Notes: generated from the letters alone by a model not told the origin. 64,000 bases of DNA from Iocasia fonsfrigidae (GCF_017751145.1 NZ_CP046640.1:1716137-1780136), one strand, 5' to 3'; counted from the stretch's first letter, positions 35,667 to 46,785 are shown. Made by a program: numbers and translations.

Positions 35667-36152
35667 TTGCTAATAATAGGTATTGATCCAGGGTTGGCTA
35701 TTGTGGGTTATTCCCTGGTGAAAAAGGAGGGCAACCGTTTTTCAGTTCTTGATTATGGTGTAGTCAGGACACCTTCCAGTGACGACAACATTAATCGTCT
35801 AAAAAAAATATATATTTCACTGACTGATATAATTAAGGAATATAAGCCAGATGAGATGGCTGTGGAGGAATTATTTTTTAATAAAAATGTTAAGACAGCT
35901 ATCAGGGTTGGTCAAGCACGTGGGGTAATACTTTTGGCAGGGGCACAGGCTGATATAGTAGTGGCTGAATATACACCATTACAGGTTAAACAGGCTGTAG
36001 TAGGTTATGGACGTGCTGCTAAACAGCAAGTGCAGGAGATGGTAAAGGCTCTATTGAACTTAGAAACTGTCCCCAGACCGGATGATGCTGCTGATGCCCT
36101 GGCTGTGGCTATTTGCCATGGTAATAGTCAGGGAATAAATAGTATGTTGTAA
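35667..36152 (+). CDS. ruvC: Holliday junction resolvase RuvC
   Basis: Endonuclease that cuts Holliday junctions. The RNase H-like acidic residues are seen in [21 protein letters not shown] and, at the end, [14 protein letters not shown]. About 161 residues. TTG 35667 is chosen because GGGGTGG lies at proper distance; GTG 35658 overlaps that site. It is followed by ruvA and ruvB after 24 and 3 nt, respectively, so the three form one operon. Confidence 0.96.
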   Translation: MLIIGIDPGLAIVGYSLVKKEGNRFSVLDYGVVRTPSSDDNINRLKKIYISLTDIIKEYKPDEMAVEELFFNKNVKTAIRVGQARGVILLAGAQADIVVAEYTPLQVKQAVVGYGRAAKQQVQEMVKALLNLETVPRPDDAADALAVAICHGNSQGINSML

Positions 36153-36176
36153 ATAAAACAAAATGGGGGAATAATA

Positions 36177-36761
36177 TTGATAGGATATCTGGATGGACAG
36201 GTACAATGGTATAAGGGTAATACCGTTATAGTTAATATTAATGGTATAGGGTATTATGTTGAGGTAACAGATGCTGCTATAATTCCTGAAGTAGGTAAAG
36301 GGATTAAATTATATATTTATACCTATGTTAGAGAAGATGCCCTATCCCTCTATGGTTTTAAAGAGATTGAGGAGAGGGAACTTTTTACCACTTTACTTAC
36401 AGTCTCTGGAATTGGTCCTAAAGCTGCCCTTAATATATTAGCAACCCTATCTTATGATAGTTTTATAAATTCAATTTTGACAGAAAATCTGGCTGTTCTG
36501 AAACAGGTTTCTGGGATTGGTCCTAAAACAGCCCGCCGTTTAATACTGGAATTACAGGGCAAAGTTGGAGAACTGGCTAATAATCTTTCACAGGGCATTA
36601 TAAAATCTTCTGATGATGAAGAAATTTATTTAGCGTTACAGGGACTGGGGTATTCTCCTCAGGAAATTAAGCAGTCTCTTTCAGGGATGGAGTTTGCTGA
36701 AAACACTACTATAGAAGAAAAAATTAAAAAAGCCTTGACCCGGCTGGGGAAGGAGAGATAG
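36177..36761 (+). CDS. ruvA: Holliday junction DNA helicase RuvA
   Basis: DNA-binding subunit of the RuvAB branch-migration motor. The N-terminal OB-fold is followed by two helix-hairpin-helix motifs, VSGIGPKAALNIL and VSGIGPKTARRLI, and a C-terminal domain III (about 145-194) that contacts RuvB. Length of 194 is normal. It starts at TTG with GGGGGA before it. Confidence 0.97.
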   Translation: MIGYLDGQVQWYKGNTVIVNINGIGYYVEVTDAAIIPEVGKGIKLYIYTYVREDALSLYGFKEIEERELFTTLLTVSGIGPKAALNILATLSYDSFINSILTENLAVLKQVSGIGPKTARRLILELQGKVGELANNLSQGIIKSSDDEEIYLALQGLGYSPQEIKQSLSGMEFAENTTIEEKIKKALTRLGKER

Positions 36762-36764
36762 CTT

Positions 36765-37790
36765 ATGGAAGATGAAAAGAGAATTATTTCAGCTGATAGG
36801 ATCCCTGATGATCTTCCCCTTGATAACACTTTAAGGCCGGGAAAACTTAAATATTATATTGGACAGAGTAAGGTTAAAGAAAAACTGGAGATTTTTATTG
36901 AAGCTGCTAAAGCACGTGGTGAAGCACTTGACCATGTACTACTTTATGGTCCACCTGGTTTAGGCAAGACTACTCTGGCTAATATTATTGCCAATGAATT
37001 AAATGTTAATATACATACAACCTCAGGTCCGGCAATTGAACGCCCGGGGGATCTGGCAGCTATTTTAACAAATCTTCAAGCTAATGATGTCCTTTTTATT
37101 GATGAAATACACCGTTTAAATAAGGTGGTTGAAGAGGTGTTATACCCTGCTATGGAAGATTTTTCACTGGATATAATAATTGGTAAAGGACCCAGTGCAA
37201 GATCGGTAAGATTGGATTTGGCTCCTTTCACTCTGGTAGGGGCTACTACACGGGCGGGTTTATTAAGTTCCCCATTACGGGATCGTTTTGGGGTAATTAA
37301 TAGATTGGAGTTTTATAATAAGGAAGAACTGGCCTGTATTATTGAAAGGTCAGCCAGGGTTCTGGGGATAGAGATAGCCAGACAGGGTGCCCTGGAGATA
37401 GCCTGTAGATCTCGTGGTACCCCTCGTATAAGTAATAGATTATTAAAAAGGGTCAGAGATTATGCTGAGGTGAAAGCAGAAGGGGATATAACACCGGTAG
37501 TGGTTGATAAGGCTTTGAAATTAATGGAGATTGACAGCCTGGGGTTGGACAGTACGGATCACAGACTCCTGCGCTCTATCATTAAGAAATTTTCTGGTGG
37601 ACCTGTTGGCTTAAATACTATTGCTGCTGCCATCAGTGAGGAATGTGAAACCATTGAGGATGTTTATGAACCTTTTTTACTGCAGATCGGATTTATTGAG
37701 AGAACACCCCGGGGAAGGGTAGCGACTTCATTGGCTTATGAACACCTTAATATAAAAAGGGATGAGGATAGTGATAGTCTTTTTGGGTAG
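36765..37790 (+). CDS. ruvB: Holliday junction DNA helicase RuvB
   Basis: AAA+ motor ATPase of the RuvAB complex. Walker A is GPPGLGKTT, Walker B is FIDEIHRL, sensor 1 lies in [10 protein letters not shown], and the C-terminal winged-helix domain has RTPRGRVAT. Length of 341 is typical. The start is 3 nt after ruvA. Repeat copy 3 begins 30 nt after the stop. Confidence 0.98.
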   Translation: MEDEKRIISADRIPDDLPLDNTLRPGKLKYYIGQSKVKEKLEIFIEAAKARGEALDHVLLYGPPGLGKTTLANIIANELNVNIHTTSGPAIERPGDLAAILTNLQANDVLFIDEIHRLNKVVEEVLYPAMEDFSLDIIIGKGPSARSVRLDLAPFTLVGATTRAGLLSSPLRDRFGVINRLEFYNKEELACIIERSARVLGIEIARQGALEIACRSRGTPRISNRLLKRVRDYAEVKAEGDITPVVVDKALKLMEIDSLGLDSTDHRLLRSIIKKFSGGPVGLNTIAAAISEECETIEDVYEPFLLQIGFIERTPRGRVATSLAYEHLNIKRDEDSDSLFG

Positions 37791-37820
37791 TAAGTGTTTG
37801 AATGTGTTTTTAAGTTGTAT

Positions 37821-37990
37821 ATAATTTTGAAGACCGACAAATATATTTGTTTCCCTTGTCGTCAGCTCCGGCGTCCTGCCTTTGCTTACTGTCAAGAAAT
37901 TGTCTTCCGGCGTCGTGCCTTCAGACAATTTCTAGAGTCGTACAACAAATATATTTGTCTGATTTATGATAATTAGTAACTTTGTGTAAA
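37821..37990 (+). repeat. Dispersed structured repeat, copy 3
   Basis: Perfect 16-bp inverted arms at 37836-37851 and 37944-37959, of the same GT type as copy 2. The internal hairpin AGAAATTGTCT/AGACAATTTCT is present. It lies between ruvB and queA in gene orientation. A short open frame across it (37794-37976) is a by-product of the repeat, not a gene. Confidence 0.9.
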
Positions 37991-38046
37991 ATATATTTTG
38001 TTTTTATGGTAATAATAATTACAATACTTGTAAGGGGTTTAGAGTC

Positions 38047-39069
38047 ATGGATGTGAATGAGTTTGATTATTATCTCCCTGAAAAACTGATAGCTCAGCAG
38101 CCTGTACCAAACAGGGATGAATCCCGCTTGATGGTTTTAGATAAGGCAACAGGAGAGATTGAAGATAGAATATTTAAAGATATTATTGATTTATTAGACC
38201 CCGGTGACCTCCTGGTTATGAATAATAGTAGGGTTATACCTGCCAGGTTGTATGGGAAAAAGGTTCCGACAGGTACTGATATAGAGGTCTTACTCCTGAC
38301 AGAGAAAGAGGAAGGGGTCTGGGAGGTTCTGGTCAGGCCGGGAAAAAGGGTGAAAAAGGGTGTTGAAATATCATTTGGGGATAATGAATTAATGGCTAAG
38401 GCTGTTGAGTATACTGAATTTGGTGGTAGGATAATGGAGTTTTCCTATCAGGGTAAGTTTAATGAAATCATTGAAAGACTGGGGGAGCTTCCCTTGCCAC
38501 CCTATATTCACGAGAAATTAGCAGAACCTGGACGGTATCAAACAGTATATGCTAGAAAACCTGGGTCTGCAGCTGCACCAACTGCTGGTTTGCATTTTAC
38601 ACCACAATTAATTAAACAGTTGGAGGAAAAAGGGATAGATATTGCTTATATTACCCTCCATGTTGGGCTTGGTACCTTCCGACCTGTTAAGGTTGATAAG
38701 GTTGAAGAACACCAGATGCACTCTGAATACTATGAACTTGATGCTGCAACTGCAAGATTAATCAAAGAAAAAAAGGAATCAGGTAAAAGAGTTATATCTG
38801 TGGGGACTACTGTTACCCGGACACTGGAGACTATAGCTGCCAAAGGGGAAATTGCTGCTAAAAAAGGGTGGACAGATATTTTTATTTATCCCCCATATAA
38901 GTTTAAAGTAATTGATGGTTTAATTACTAATTTTCATCTTCCCAGGTCTACCCTGTTAATGCTGGTAAGTGCTTTTGCGGGGAAAGAGAAGGTCTTAACT
39001 GCCTACAAAGAGGCAGTTAACAGGGAATATCGTTTTTTTAGTCTGGGGGATGCAATGTTTATTAAATAA
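38047..39069 (+). CDS. queA: S-adenosylmethionine:tRNA ribosyltransferase-isomerase
   Basis: Transfers and rearranges the ribosyl part of SAM onto preQ1 in tRNA, making epoxyqueuosine. It begins [17 protein letters not shown] and has [19 protein letters not shown] and [11 protein letters not shown], all QueA hallmarks. Length of 340 is normal. Tgt follows after 46 nt, giving the conserved queA-tgt-yajC order. Confidence 0.97.
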   Translation: MDVNEFDYYLPEKLIAQQPVPNRDESRLMVLDKATGEIEDRIFKDIIDLLDPGDLLVMNNSRVIPARLYGKKVPTGTDIEVLLLTEKEEGVWEVLVRPGKRVKKGVEISFGDNELMAKAVEYTEFGGRIMEFSYQGKFNEIIERLGELPLPPYIHEKLAEPGRYQTVYARKPGSAAAPTAGLHFTPQLIKQLEEKGIDIAYITLHVGLGTFRPVKVDKVEEHQMHSEYYELDAATARLIKEKKESGKRVISVGTTVTRTLETIAAKGEIAAKKGWTDIFIYPPYKFKVIDGLITNFHLPRSTLLMLVSAFAGKEKVLTAYKEAVNREYRFFSLGDAMFIK

Positions 39070-39088
39070 CAATTATTCTGTATTATAA

Positions 39089-40225
<1,137 letters not shown>

Positions 40226-40239
40226 TTAAGACTTTATGC

Positions 40240-40264
40240 AGGATTTTTCTTTTTACTGTTGAAT
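40240..40264 (+). promoter_or_regulatory. Candidate sigma-H promoter of yajC-secDF
   Basis: AGGATTT, 11 nt, GTTGAAT: an exact RNNGAAT -10 box with GCAGGA at the -35. It stands in the 96-nt gap between tgt and yajC, 58 nt before the start codon. Confidence 0.6.
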
Positions 40265-40321
40265 AATGAATAGTGGAGTTTTACCTTTAAGGTACAAAAA
40301 TAAAATATAGGAGGAATTTTC

Positions 40322-40633
40322 ATGGAAGTTTTAGTGAGTATTTTACCCTTTGTCGTAATCTTTGGTGTCTTCTGGTTCTTTTTAATCAGGCCGCAGCAGA
40401 AAAAACAAAAAGAACATCAAGGAATGGTTAATAATTTACAGCCAGGTGATAATATTATTACTATTGGTGGAATTAAGGGCAAGATAGTAAAAATCAAAGG
40501 TGATAATATCAGGTTAAGGGTATCATCTAATGTAGATATTGATGTTATAAAACAGAGTATTGGTCGTATGAATCCAGAGTTTGATAAGATTGAGGAAAAT
40601 AAAGAAGAAAAAGAGGAGTCTGCTGAGAATTAA
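40322..40633 (+). CDS. yajC: Preprotein translocase accessory subunit YajC
   Basis: Small membrane protein that joins SecDF at the translocon. One membrane segment (about 3-22) is followed by RPQQKKQKEHQGMVNNL and GGIKGKIVKIKGDNI, the YajC signature. 103 residues is the usual size; the C terminus is Glu/Lys-rich. AGGAGG precedes it. Signal peptidase and secDF follow in the same operon. Confidence 0.96.
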   Translation: MEVLVSILPFVVIFGVFWFFLIRPQQKKQKEHQGMVNNLQPGDNIITIGGIKGKIVKIKGDNIRLRVSSNVDIDVIKQSIGRMNPEFDKIEENKEEKEESAEN

Positions 40634-40653
40634 TATATAGTTGGGGTGAAGTC

Positions 40654-41190
40654 ATGATTGATAGTGGAGATATTAAGGAGTTTTTACAATCGTTAGTGAT
40701 TGCAGCCATACTGGCTTTTTTTATAATTACTTTTATTGCACAATCTTTTGTAGTAGATGGTCAATCTATGGAACCTACCCTACATGATGGAGAGAGGTTG
40801 TTTGTCAATAAGTTTATTTATCGTTTTCATCCACCGGAAAGATTGGATATTATTGTTTTTAAACCTCATGGTGCTCCCAGGAATAAGTTTATCAAACGGG
40901 TAATTGGTTTGCCTGGTGAAACAATATATATACATAATGGTAGGACATTTGTTGATGGTGAACCCCTTAAAGAGGATTATATTAACGAAAAAATGCAGGG
41001 GGAATATGGACCATATCAGGTGCCAGAGGGTCATGTTTTTGTAATGGGGGATAATAGAAATCATAGTGCTGATAGTCGTATACCCTCATATGTAGGTTAT
41101 GTAGATTATAAATCAATTTCTGGTAAAGCCTTCTGGGTCTACTGGCCATTAAATAAGATGAGAGTTATTAGGCATAAGGAAAATACATAG
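40654..41190 (+). CDS. lepB: Type I signal peptidase
   Basis: Cleaves signal peptides of exported proteins at the outer face of the membrane. A single N-terminal membrane segment (about 11-30) leads to the catalytic domain with the Ser in DGQSMEPTL, the Lys in FIKRVIGLPGE, and MGDNRNHSADSR. Length of 178 is typical of Gram-positive SipS-type enzymes. It lies inside the yajC-secDF operon, which groups export machinery. Confidence 0.95.
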   Translation: MIDSGDIKEFLQSLVIAAILAFFIITFIAQSFVVDGQSMEPTLHDGERLFVNKFIYRFHPPERLDIIVFKPHGAPRNKFIKRVIGLPGETIYIHNGRTFVDGEPLKEDYINEKMQGEYGPYQVPEGHVFVMGDNRNHSADSRIPSYVGYVDYKSISGKAFWVYWPLNKMRVIRHKENT

Positions 41191-41210
41191 TTAGGGGGAT
41201 ATACTAAATC

Positions 41211-42428
41211 ATGAGGTATAAACAAAAAAGAATTTTAAAACTTGTTTTTATTGTAGCCATTATTCTTTTTTCTTATTTTTTATATCACTTTTATGGTATA
41301 AACCTGGGCCTTGATCTTGAGGGTGGTTCTCATATTGTGCTACAGGCTGAACCAACTGAACAACGAGAGATCAGTGATGAGGTAATGAAGGTGATCAGTA
41401 ATATTATTGAGCGCCGGGTTAATCAGATGGGACTAGCAGAGGCTCTAATCCAACGAGAAGGTAGAGATAGGGTAATTGTTGGTTTGCCTGCTGTTGATAA
41501 TCCCAATGAGGCAATAAAAACAATCGGTAGAACAGCTGTCTTAACCTTTAGGAATGCCCAGGGGGATGTTTTGATGACAGGTGATGCTATAAAAAGTGCT
41601 AAGGCTGGTTATGGTGGGGCATTTAGAGAACCTGTGGTGAATTTTGAACTAACTCCTGATGGTTCTAAAAAGTTTGAGGCTATAACTAGACAATATTTGG
41701 GACAGCATATTGCTATTTATCTTGATGATGAGGAATTGATGAATCCTGTTGTTAATGAAGTAATAAGGGGTAGTGGAAGTATTTCTGGAAACTATAAAAG
41801 TGTTGAAGAGGCGCAAAATGATGCTGTTTTAATAACTGAAGGGGCTTTGCCTGTACCCGTCAAGGTTGTACAATCACGTATTGTAGGGCCAACACTTGGA
41901 AAAATTTCTATTCAAAAGAGTATAACTGCAGGTTTGTTTGGTTTATTACTTGTAGGAATTTATATGCTTATCTATTATCGTTTTCCTGGTTTACTAGCTG
42001 CTGTTATTCTGGCTATCTACGGGCTTATACTATTGGGAACTCTTGCTGGACTGGGGGCAACACTGACTTTACCTGGTATAGCTGGTTTGATTTTATCAAT
42101 TGGTATGGCAGTTGATGCAAATATCATTATCTTTGAGCGGATCAAGGATGAACGCAGGAGTGGTAAAACACTCAAGGCCTCAATAGATGCTGGTTTTAAA
42201 CGGGCATATACTACCATTATTGATGCAAATGTAACTACAATAATTACAGCTTTAATCCTGGCTTATTTCACCAGTGGTACTGTACGTGGGTTTGCTGTTA
42301 CACTGGGTATAGGTGTTATTGTTAGTATGTTTACTGCCTTTTTTGTTACCAGGAATGTAATAGATTTATTTGCTGATACCAAACTCCTTAATAGTGGGGC
42401 TGCATTCGGCTTGAAAGGGAGGAAATAG
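41211..42428 (+). CDS. secD: Protein-export membrane protein SecD
   Basis: RND-type subunit that uses the proton or sodium gradient to help protein export. One N-terminal membrane segment is followed by GLDLEGGSHIVLQ, a P1 head domain, then five membrane helices with AGLILSIGMAVDANIIIFERIKDE split across the fourth helix. Length of 405 is typical of short clostridial SecD. SecF starts 4 nt later. Confidence 0.96.
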   Translation: MRYKQKRILKLVFIVAIILFSYFLYHFYGINLGLDLEGGSHIVLQAEPTEQREISDEVMKVISNIIERRVNQMGLAEALIQREGRDRVIVGLPAVDNPNEAIKTIGRTAVLTFRNAQGDVLMTGDAIKSAKAGYGGAFREPVVNFELTPDGSKKFEAITRQYLGQHIAIYLDDEELMNPVVNEVIRGSGSISGNYKSVEEAQNDAVLITEGALPVPVKVVQSRIVGPTLGKISIQKSITAGLFGLLLVGIYMLIYYRFPGLLAAVILAIYGLILLGTLAGLGATLTLPGIAGLILSIGMAVDANIIIFERIKDERRSGKTLKASIDAGFKRAYTTIIDANVTTIITALILAYFTSGTVRGFAVTLGIGVIVSMFTAFFVTRNVIDLFADTKLLNSGAAFGLKGRK

Positions 42429-42432
42429 TATA

Positions 42433-43299
42433 ATGAATATACTTGGAAAAAGAAAAATATGGTATACAATTTCTCTAGTTATTCTAATAATTGGCTTATT
42501 ATTTATCTCTTTTAAGGGAATGAATTTTGGGCTTGATTTCAGAGGTGGAACCCTACTGGAGTTTAAATTTGATCAAGAGGTAAGTAATGAGGAGGTTAGA
42601 ACCCTCCTGGCAGATACTGGACTAATTGAAGGGGCTAAAGTACAGCAAACAGCTGAAGAGGGGATCAACGGGGTTCTGATTAGAACAAAAGAATTAAGCC
42701 CTGAACAGATTACTGAAATTCAGGATATTTTAAGTCAAGCATATCCTTCAACAGAGGTATTAAGAACTGATATGGTAGGTCCTTTAATCGGTCAGGAATT
42801 AAGGGTAAAGGCATTATTGGCTTTATTATTTGCTTCAATTGCTATAATAATCTATATAAGCATTCGTTTTGAGTTTCGTTTTGCAGTAGTTGCTATTTTA
42901 ACACTCTTACATGATGTTTTTATTACTTTAGGGGTTTTTGCGGTTATTGGTAGAGAGATTAATACAGCCTTTGTGGCTGCCTTATTAACAATTATTGGTT
43001 ATTCAATAAATGATACTATAGTTATTTTTGATAGAATAAGGGAAAATATGAAATACTATCAGCGGAAGATGTCTTTTGTTGAACTGGCTAACAAGGCGGT
43101 AATTGATACACTTCCTAGATCAATTAATACTTCAATCACTACCTTGATTACTATTCTGGCTGTGTATTTCTTTGGTGGTGCTTCTATTAAAACATTTATG
43201 CTGGCATTATTTGTAGGAATGTTTGCTGGTACTTATTCATCTATCTTTATAGCAAGCCCATTACTGGTAACCTGGCAAGATAAAATATCTGTTAAGTAG
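42433..43299 (+). CDS. secF: Protein-export membrane protein SecF
   Basis: Partner of SecD. It has one N-terminal membrane segment, GLDFRGGTLLEFKF, then a group of five helices with the functional motif YSINDTIVIFDRIREN. Length of 288 is normal. The separate secD and secF genes are typical for clostridia, unlike the fused Bacillus form. A terminator follows. Confidence 0.97.
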   Translation: MNILGKRKIWYTISLVILIIGLLFISFKGMNFGLDFRGGTLLEFKFDQEVSNEEVRTLLADTGLIEGAKVQQTAEEGINGVLIRTKELSPEQITEIQDILSQAYPSTEVLRTDMVGPLIGQELRVKALLALLFASIAIIIYISIRFEFRFAVVAILTLLHDVFITLGVFAVIGREINTAFVAALLTIIGYSINDTIVIFDRIRENMKYYQRKMSFVELANKAVIDTLPRSINTSITTLITILAVYFFGGASIKTFMLALFVGMFAGTYSSIFIASPLLVTWQDKISVK

Positions 43300-43309
43300 G
43301 AGATAGGAT

Positions 43310-43340
43310 AACCCCCTTGCTTAAAAATAGGGGGTTTTTA
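43310..43340 (+). terminator. Terminator after secF
   Basis: Stem AACCCCC/GGGGGTT followed by TTTTA. It closes the yajC-lepB-secDF operon, just before repeat copy 4. Confidence 0.85.
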
Positions 43341-43360
43341 TATTTTCATTATAATGTGGA

Positions 43361-43590
43361 ATGACTTTGAAGACTGACCAATATATTTACTTCCCTTGTC
43401 GTGTACTACGGCTCACTGACTCTTCTTTTTATTACGCATGGTCGAGTCAGCATCAGGTCATCGAGACCAAGCTCCTGCCTTCGTTTACTGTCGAGAAATT
43501 GTCTTTCGGCGTCCATGCCTCCAGACAATTTCTAGAGTCGTCCAGTAAATATATTGGTCTGTTTTATGATAAGTAGTTAACTTTGAGTAA
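43361..43590 (+). repeat. Dispersed structured repeat, copy 4, with insertion
   Basis: Perfect 16-bp inverted arms at 43376-43391 and 43544-43559 (GACCAATATATTTACT and its complement); the fourth pair differs from the other copies on both sides. The internal hairpin is intact. About 60 bp of extra sequence lie near 43412-43471 and are not found in copies 1-3. The repeat and the terminator before it fill the 349-nt gap between secF and the UbiB-type gene. A short open frame across it is not a gene. Confidence 0.88.
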
Positions 43591-43648
43591 GAATTATTAT
43601 AAACTTCTTGATTAAATCTGGATGTTCTAAAAGAGGAGTAGACATTTT

Positions 43649-45325
43649 ATGGTTTTTAACTTACCTAAACAATATCAACATTTCCAGAGATATCGAAAGA
43701 TTACCCAGATTTTATTGAAGAATGGATTGGGGATATTAGTAGACTGGTTAGAATTAGATAAATACCTTCCGTTTAAAGAAAGATTGAATAGGGATGAAAA
43801 CAGCTTAAATAAAAAGAGTTTTGCTGCCAGGGTAAGACAGGTATTACAGGAACTGGGTCCTACTTATATTAAATTCGGACAGCTTTTAAGTACCAGGGCT
43901 GATATTTTACCGCCTGTTTATATTAAGGAATTAAGAAAACTGCAGGATAAGGCAGAACACCTTTCTTTTTCAGATATGGAAAGGGTTTTGATCGAAGAAC
44001 TGGGTGATCATTATCAGGAAAAATTTCTTGAAATAAATAAAAAACCTCAGGCTACAGCATCAATTGCCCAGACCCACCGGGCAAAATTAAAAGACGGCAG
44101 TGATGTGATTTTAAAGATACAGAGACCAGGTATTGAAAAATCAATCAAAACAGATCTGCAAATTCTGGCCAATCTAGCTGGCCTCGCTACAGAAAAAGGG
44201 CTTTTTCCACCTTTCTTCAAGACAGATAGATTAATAAACGAGTTTAAGGAGAGTTTGCAAAAAGAACTTGATTTTAAACGGGAACTTTCTAATATGAATA
44301 AATTTGCAGCTAATTTTGGGCAAAATGAGTTTGTAATAATACCTACCGTTTATGAAGAACTTTCCGGTAAAAAACTCCTTGTCCTTGAAGAAATTAAGGG
44401 TATTAAATTGAGTGAAATTGATGAACTACTTAACCCTGATATAGATGCTGCATTTATAGCTGAGATAGGTGCTAAAGCTTTAATGCAGCAGATATTGCTC
44501 GACGGATTTTTTCATGCAGATCCACACCCGGGTAATATTTTTATAGTTGATAGAAATAAACTGGCCTACATAGATTTTGGTTTGATGGGTCAATTGACAG
44601 CTGAAGACCGGGATAAGATGGGAATATTGTTTGTGGCAGTACTTAAAAAGGATATTGATATAGTAGTTGATATCTTGATAGATATTGGTGACCTTGATCC
44701 TAATCTAAATATAAGGAAATTTAAACTTGAAATTCAGGACTGGTTTAATAGGTATTATGGTGCAGAACTGGCAGAAATAGACTTTCTTGGGATTATAGAT
44801 GACCTGGAAAGGTTATTATACAACCTAAAGATTAGAATGCCAGAGGAATTTTTTCTCTTATTCAGGGCGATTGCAGTAAGCCAGGGGGTTGCTTATAAAT
44901 TAGATCCTAATTTTAATATAATTGAAGTGGCCAATGATTTTCTTATTGAATTATTAATTAATAGATTTCAACCCAAAAAACTTTTTAGTAGACTTCTTAA
45001 TAAATTATGGGACTATCGTCATGCTACTAAAGATATTCCTGGAAGAGTAAGTAAAATTATCAATAAGGTAATTAGTGATGATTTAACAATTAATTTTAAA
45101 CACAAGAATCTCGAAGGTCTTAGTAATCAACTTGATATTGTGTCAAACCGGCTGTCAATAAGTATGATTATTTCTGCTTTGATAATTGGCTCATCTATGA
45201 TAATTCAGACAGATATGAAACCTGTTTTATTCGGGATCCCCCTACTGGGGTTCCTTGGTTATAGTGTAGCAGGTATTATGGGTTTATTCCTGGTTATTTC
45301 AATTTTTAAATCCGGTCGTTTTTAA
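43649..45325 (+). CDS. UbiB/AarF/ABC1-family atypical kinase
   Basis: Member of the UbiB protein kinase-like family (558 residues). It has the family KxGQ motif in YIKFGQLLSTRADILP, ATASIAQTHRAKLKDG in place of a P-loop, and FFHADPHPGNIF plus YIDFGLMG as catalytic loop and metal site. Two hydrophobic helices end the protein (about 510-555). In aerobes the family supports ubiquinone synthesis; here the role is unknown, and a link to another isoprenoid lipid is only a guess. It is monocistronic-looking, with HisC 24 nt downstream. Confidence 0.93.
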   Translation: MVFNLPKQYQHFQRYRKITQILLKNGLGILVDWLELDKYLPFKERLNRDENSLNKKSFAARVRQVLQELGPTYIKFGQLLSTRADILPPVYIKELRKLQDKAEHLSFSDMERVLIEELGDHYQEKFLEINKKPQATASIAQTHRAKLKDGSDVILKIQRPGIEKSIKTDLQILANLAGLATEKGLFPPFFKTDRLINEFKESLQKELDFKRELSNMNKFAANFGQNEFVIIPTVYEELSGKKLLVLEEIKGIKLSEIDELLNPDIDAAFIAEIGAKALMQQILLDGFFHADPHPGNIFIVDRNKLAYIDFGLMGQLTAEDRDKMGILFVAVLKKDIDIVVDILIDIGDLDPNLNIRKFKLEIQDWFNRYYGAELAEIDFLGIIDDLERLLYNLKIRMPEEFFLLFRAIAVSQGVAYKLDPNFNIIEVANDFLIELLINRFQPKKLFSRLLNKLWDYRHATKDIPGRVSKIINKVISDDLTINFKHKNLEGLSNQLDIVSNRLSISMIISALIIGSSMIIQTDMKPVLFGIPLLGFLGYSVAGIMGLFLVISIFKSGRF

Positions 45326-45349
45326 TGTAAGTATTAAGGAGGTATTATT

Positions 45350-46414
45350 TTGACTAGATTCTGGAGTGAAAAAACAAGAAGAGTAGAGCCCTACGTCCCT
45401 GGTGAACAGCCTCTTGATAAGAAGTATATTAAGCTAAATACTAATGAAAATCCCTACCCACCATCACCAGCAGTAAAAGAGGCAATAGTTTCTAATGTCA
45501 GCAAACTGAGTTTATATCCAGATCCAGATTGTACTGCTTTAAAAGAGCTTATTGCCCCAAAAGAGTCTCTTAATATAGAAAACGTTTTTATTGGGAATGG
45601 TTCAGATGAGGTTTTAGCTTTTTCCTTTATGGCTTTTTTTGATCCTGATAGTACAATATTATTTCCAGAAATAACATATAGTTTTTATCCAGTCTATAGT
45701 TCATTATTTAATATTAATTATAATTTTATATCTATGAAAAAAGATTTTACATTCCATAAAACCGATTTTTTTCAGAAAAATGATGGTATAATATTTGCGA
45801 ATCCCAATGCCCCTACAGGGATTTATCTGACCCTTGACAATATTGAAGAAATACTTCTAGGAAACAGGGATAGTTTGATGATAGTTGATGAGGCTTATAT
45901 AGATTTTGCTGGCGAACCTTCAGCAGTAGCTTTGATTAAAAACTATGATAACCTCTTAGTAGTTAGGACCTTTTCTAAATCACGTTCTTTAGCTGGTTTG
46001 AGAGTAGGTTATGCCCTGGGACAGCCCTCCTTGATAGAAGGGTTAGAACGGATAAAGAATTCAATTAATTCTTATACAATAGACAGGCTAGCTCTGGCTG
46101 GTGCACAGGCAGCATTAGAGGATGAGGATTATTACAAAGAGACTATTAAGATGATTATAAGGACAAGGAATAATACTGCAGATAAATTAGAGGACTATGG
46201 TTTTAAAGTGCTGCCTTCCAGTAGTAATTTTCTGTTTGTCAGCCACCCAGATTATAATGCTGAAGACCTGTTTTATGTCCTGAAAGAGAAGGGTGTTTTA
46301 GTTAGATATTTTAAGCAGAATAAAATTGATAATTACTTGAGGATTTCTGTTGGGTCAAGTGAAGAAATGAACACATTTTTAAGTGTAATTCGAGAATTAT
46401 TGGAGGGATTTTAA
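45350..46414 (+). CDS. hisC: Histidinol-phosphate/aromatic aminotransferase
   Basis: Class I/II PLP-dependent aminotransferase of the HisC family (354 residues). The N terminus has KLNTNENPYPPSP, the middle FANPNAPTG and IVDEAYIDFAG, and the PLP lysine lies in TFSKSRSLAGLRVGYALG. The enzyme converts imidazole acetol-phosphate to histidinol phosphate; relatives also act on aromatic keto acids. It stands outside a his operon and close to a tryptophan transporter gene, so an aromatic role is possible. It begins with TTG, well spaced after AAGGAGG. Confidence 0.9.
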   Translation: MTRFWSEKTRRVEPYVPGEQPLDKKYIKLNTNENPYPPSPAVKEAIVSNVSKLSLYPDPDCTALKELIAPKESLNIENVFIGNGSDEVLAFSFMAFFDPDSTILFPEITYSFYPVYSSLFNINYNFISMKKDFTFHKTDFFQKNDGIIFANPNAPTGIYLTLDNIEEILLGNRDSLMIVDEAYIDFAGEPSAVALIKNYDNLLVVRTFSKSRSLAGLRVGYALGQPSLIEGLERIKNSINSYTIDRLALAGAQAALEDEDYYKETIKMIIRTRNNTADKLEDYGFKVLPSSSNFLFVSHPDYNAEDLFYVLKEKGVLVRYFKQNKIDNYLRISVGSSEEMNTFLSVIRELLEGF

Positions 46415-46761
46415 TGCAAAAAAAAATAATCTTAATATTATTATTTGCATTAGTAGTGGCGGCTTTTTCAATCCAAAACGCTGGCTCTGTTTCTATTTCA
46501 ATACTTACCTGGCACTACGAGGTTTCTCTTGCTATTATTGTACTGGGTGCTATTGCCCTGGGTGTAATAATTATGGGTTTATTTTCTTCATTAAATCAAT
46601 TAAGATTAAAAAAAGAAATCCGCCATCTCTCAAAAGAGAAAGAGCAGTTATCTCTTGAAAACAAACAGCTAAAGGATAGTTTAATATTGAAACAAAAAAA
46701 ACAAGAGAGAGATAATCAAGTTAATGATAAGGGTAGTATTGTTGATGAAAAGGGAGAATAA
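46414..46761 (+). CDS. LapA/DUF1049 small membrane protein
   Basis: 115 residues with two membrane segments (about 4-20 and 36-58), the motif FSIQNAGSVSISILTWHYEVSL that is typical of LapA/DUF1049 but shortened here to its core, and a coiled-coil tail rich in Lys, Glu and Gln. In Proteobacteria the family helps lipopolysaccharide assembly, which cannot apply directly here; function unknown. Its ATG overlaps the hisC stop by one base. Confidence 0.82.
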   Translation: MQKKIILILLFALVVAAFSIQNAGSVSISILTWHYEVSLAIIVLGAIALGVIIMGLFSSLNQLRLKKEIRHLSKEKEQLSLENKQLKDSLILKQKKQERDNQVNDKGSIVDEKGE

Positions 46762-46785
46762 CGGGAAAGAAAATTGATTGCTAAC

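Noticed and set aside
37794-37976. 60-residue open frame across repeat copy 3
   Set aside because: It lies wholly in the repeat, starts in the ruvB flank without a ribosome site, and the equivalent frame is broken early in copy 1.
43361-43576. 71-residue open frame across repeat copy 4
   Set aside because: Resemblance to the copy 3 frame comes from the shared DNA repeat; no ribosome site, and the 60-bp insertion merely happens to keep the frame open.
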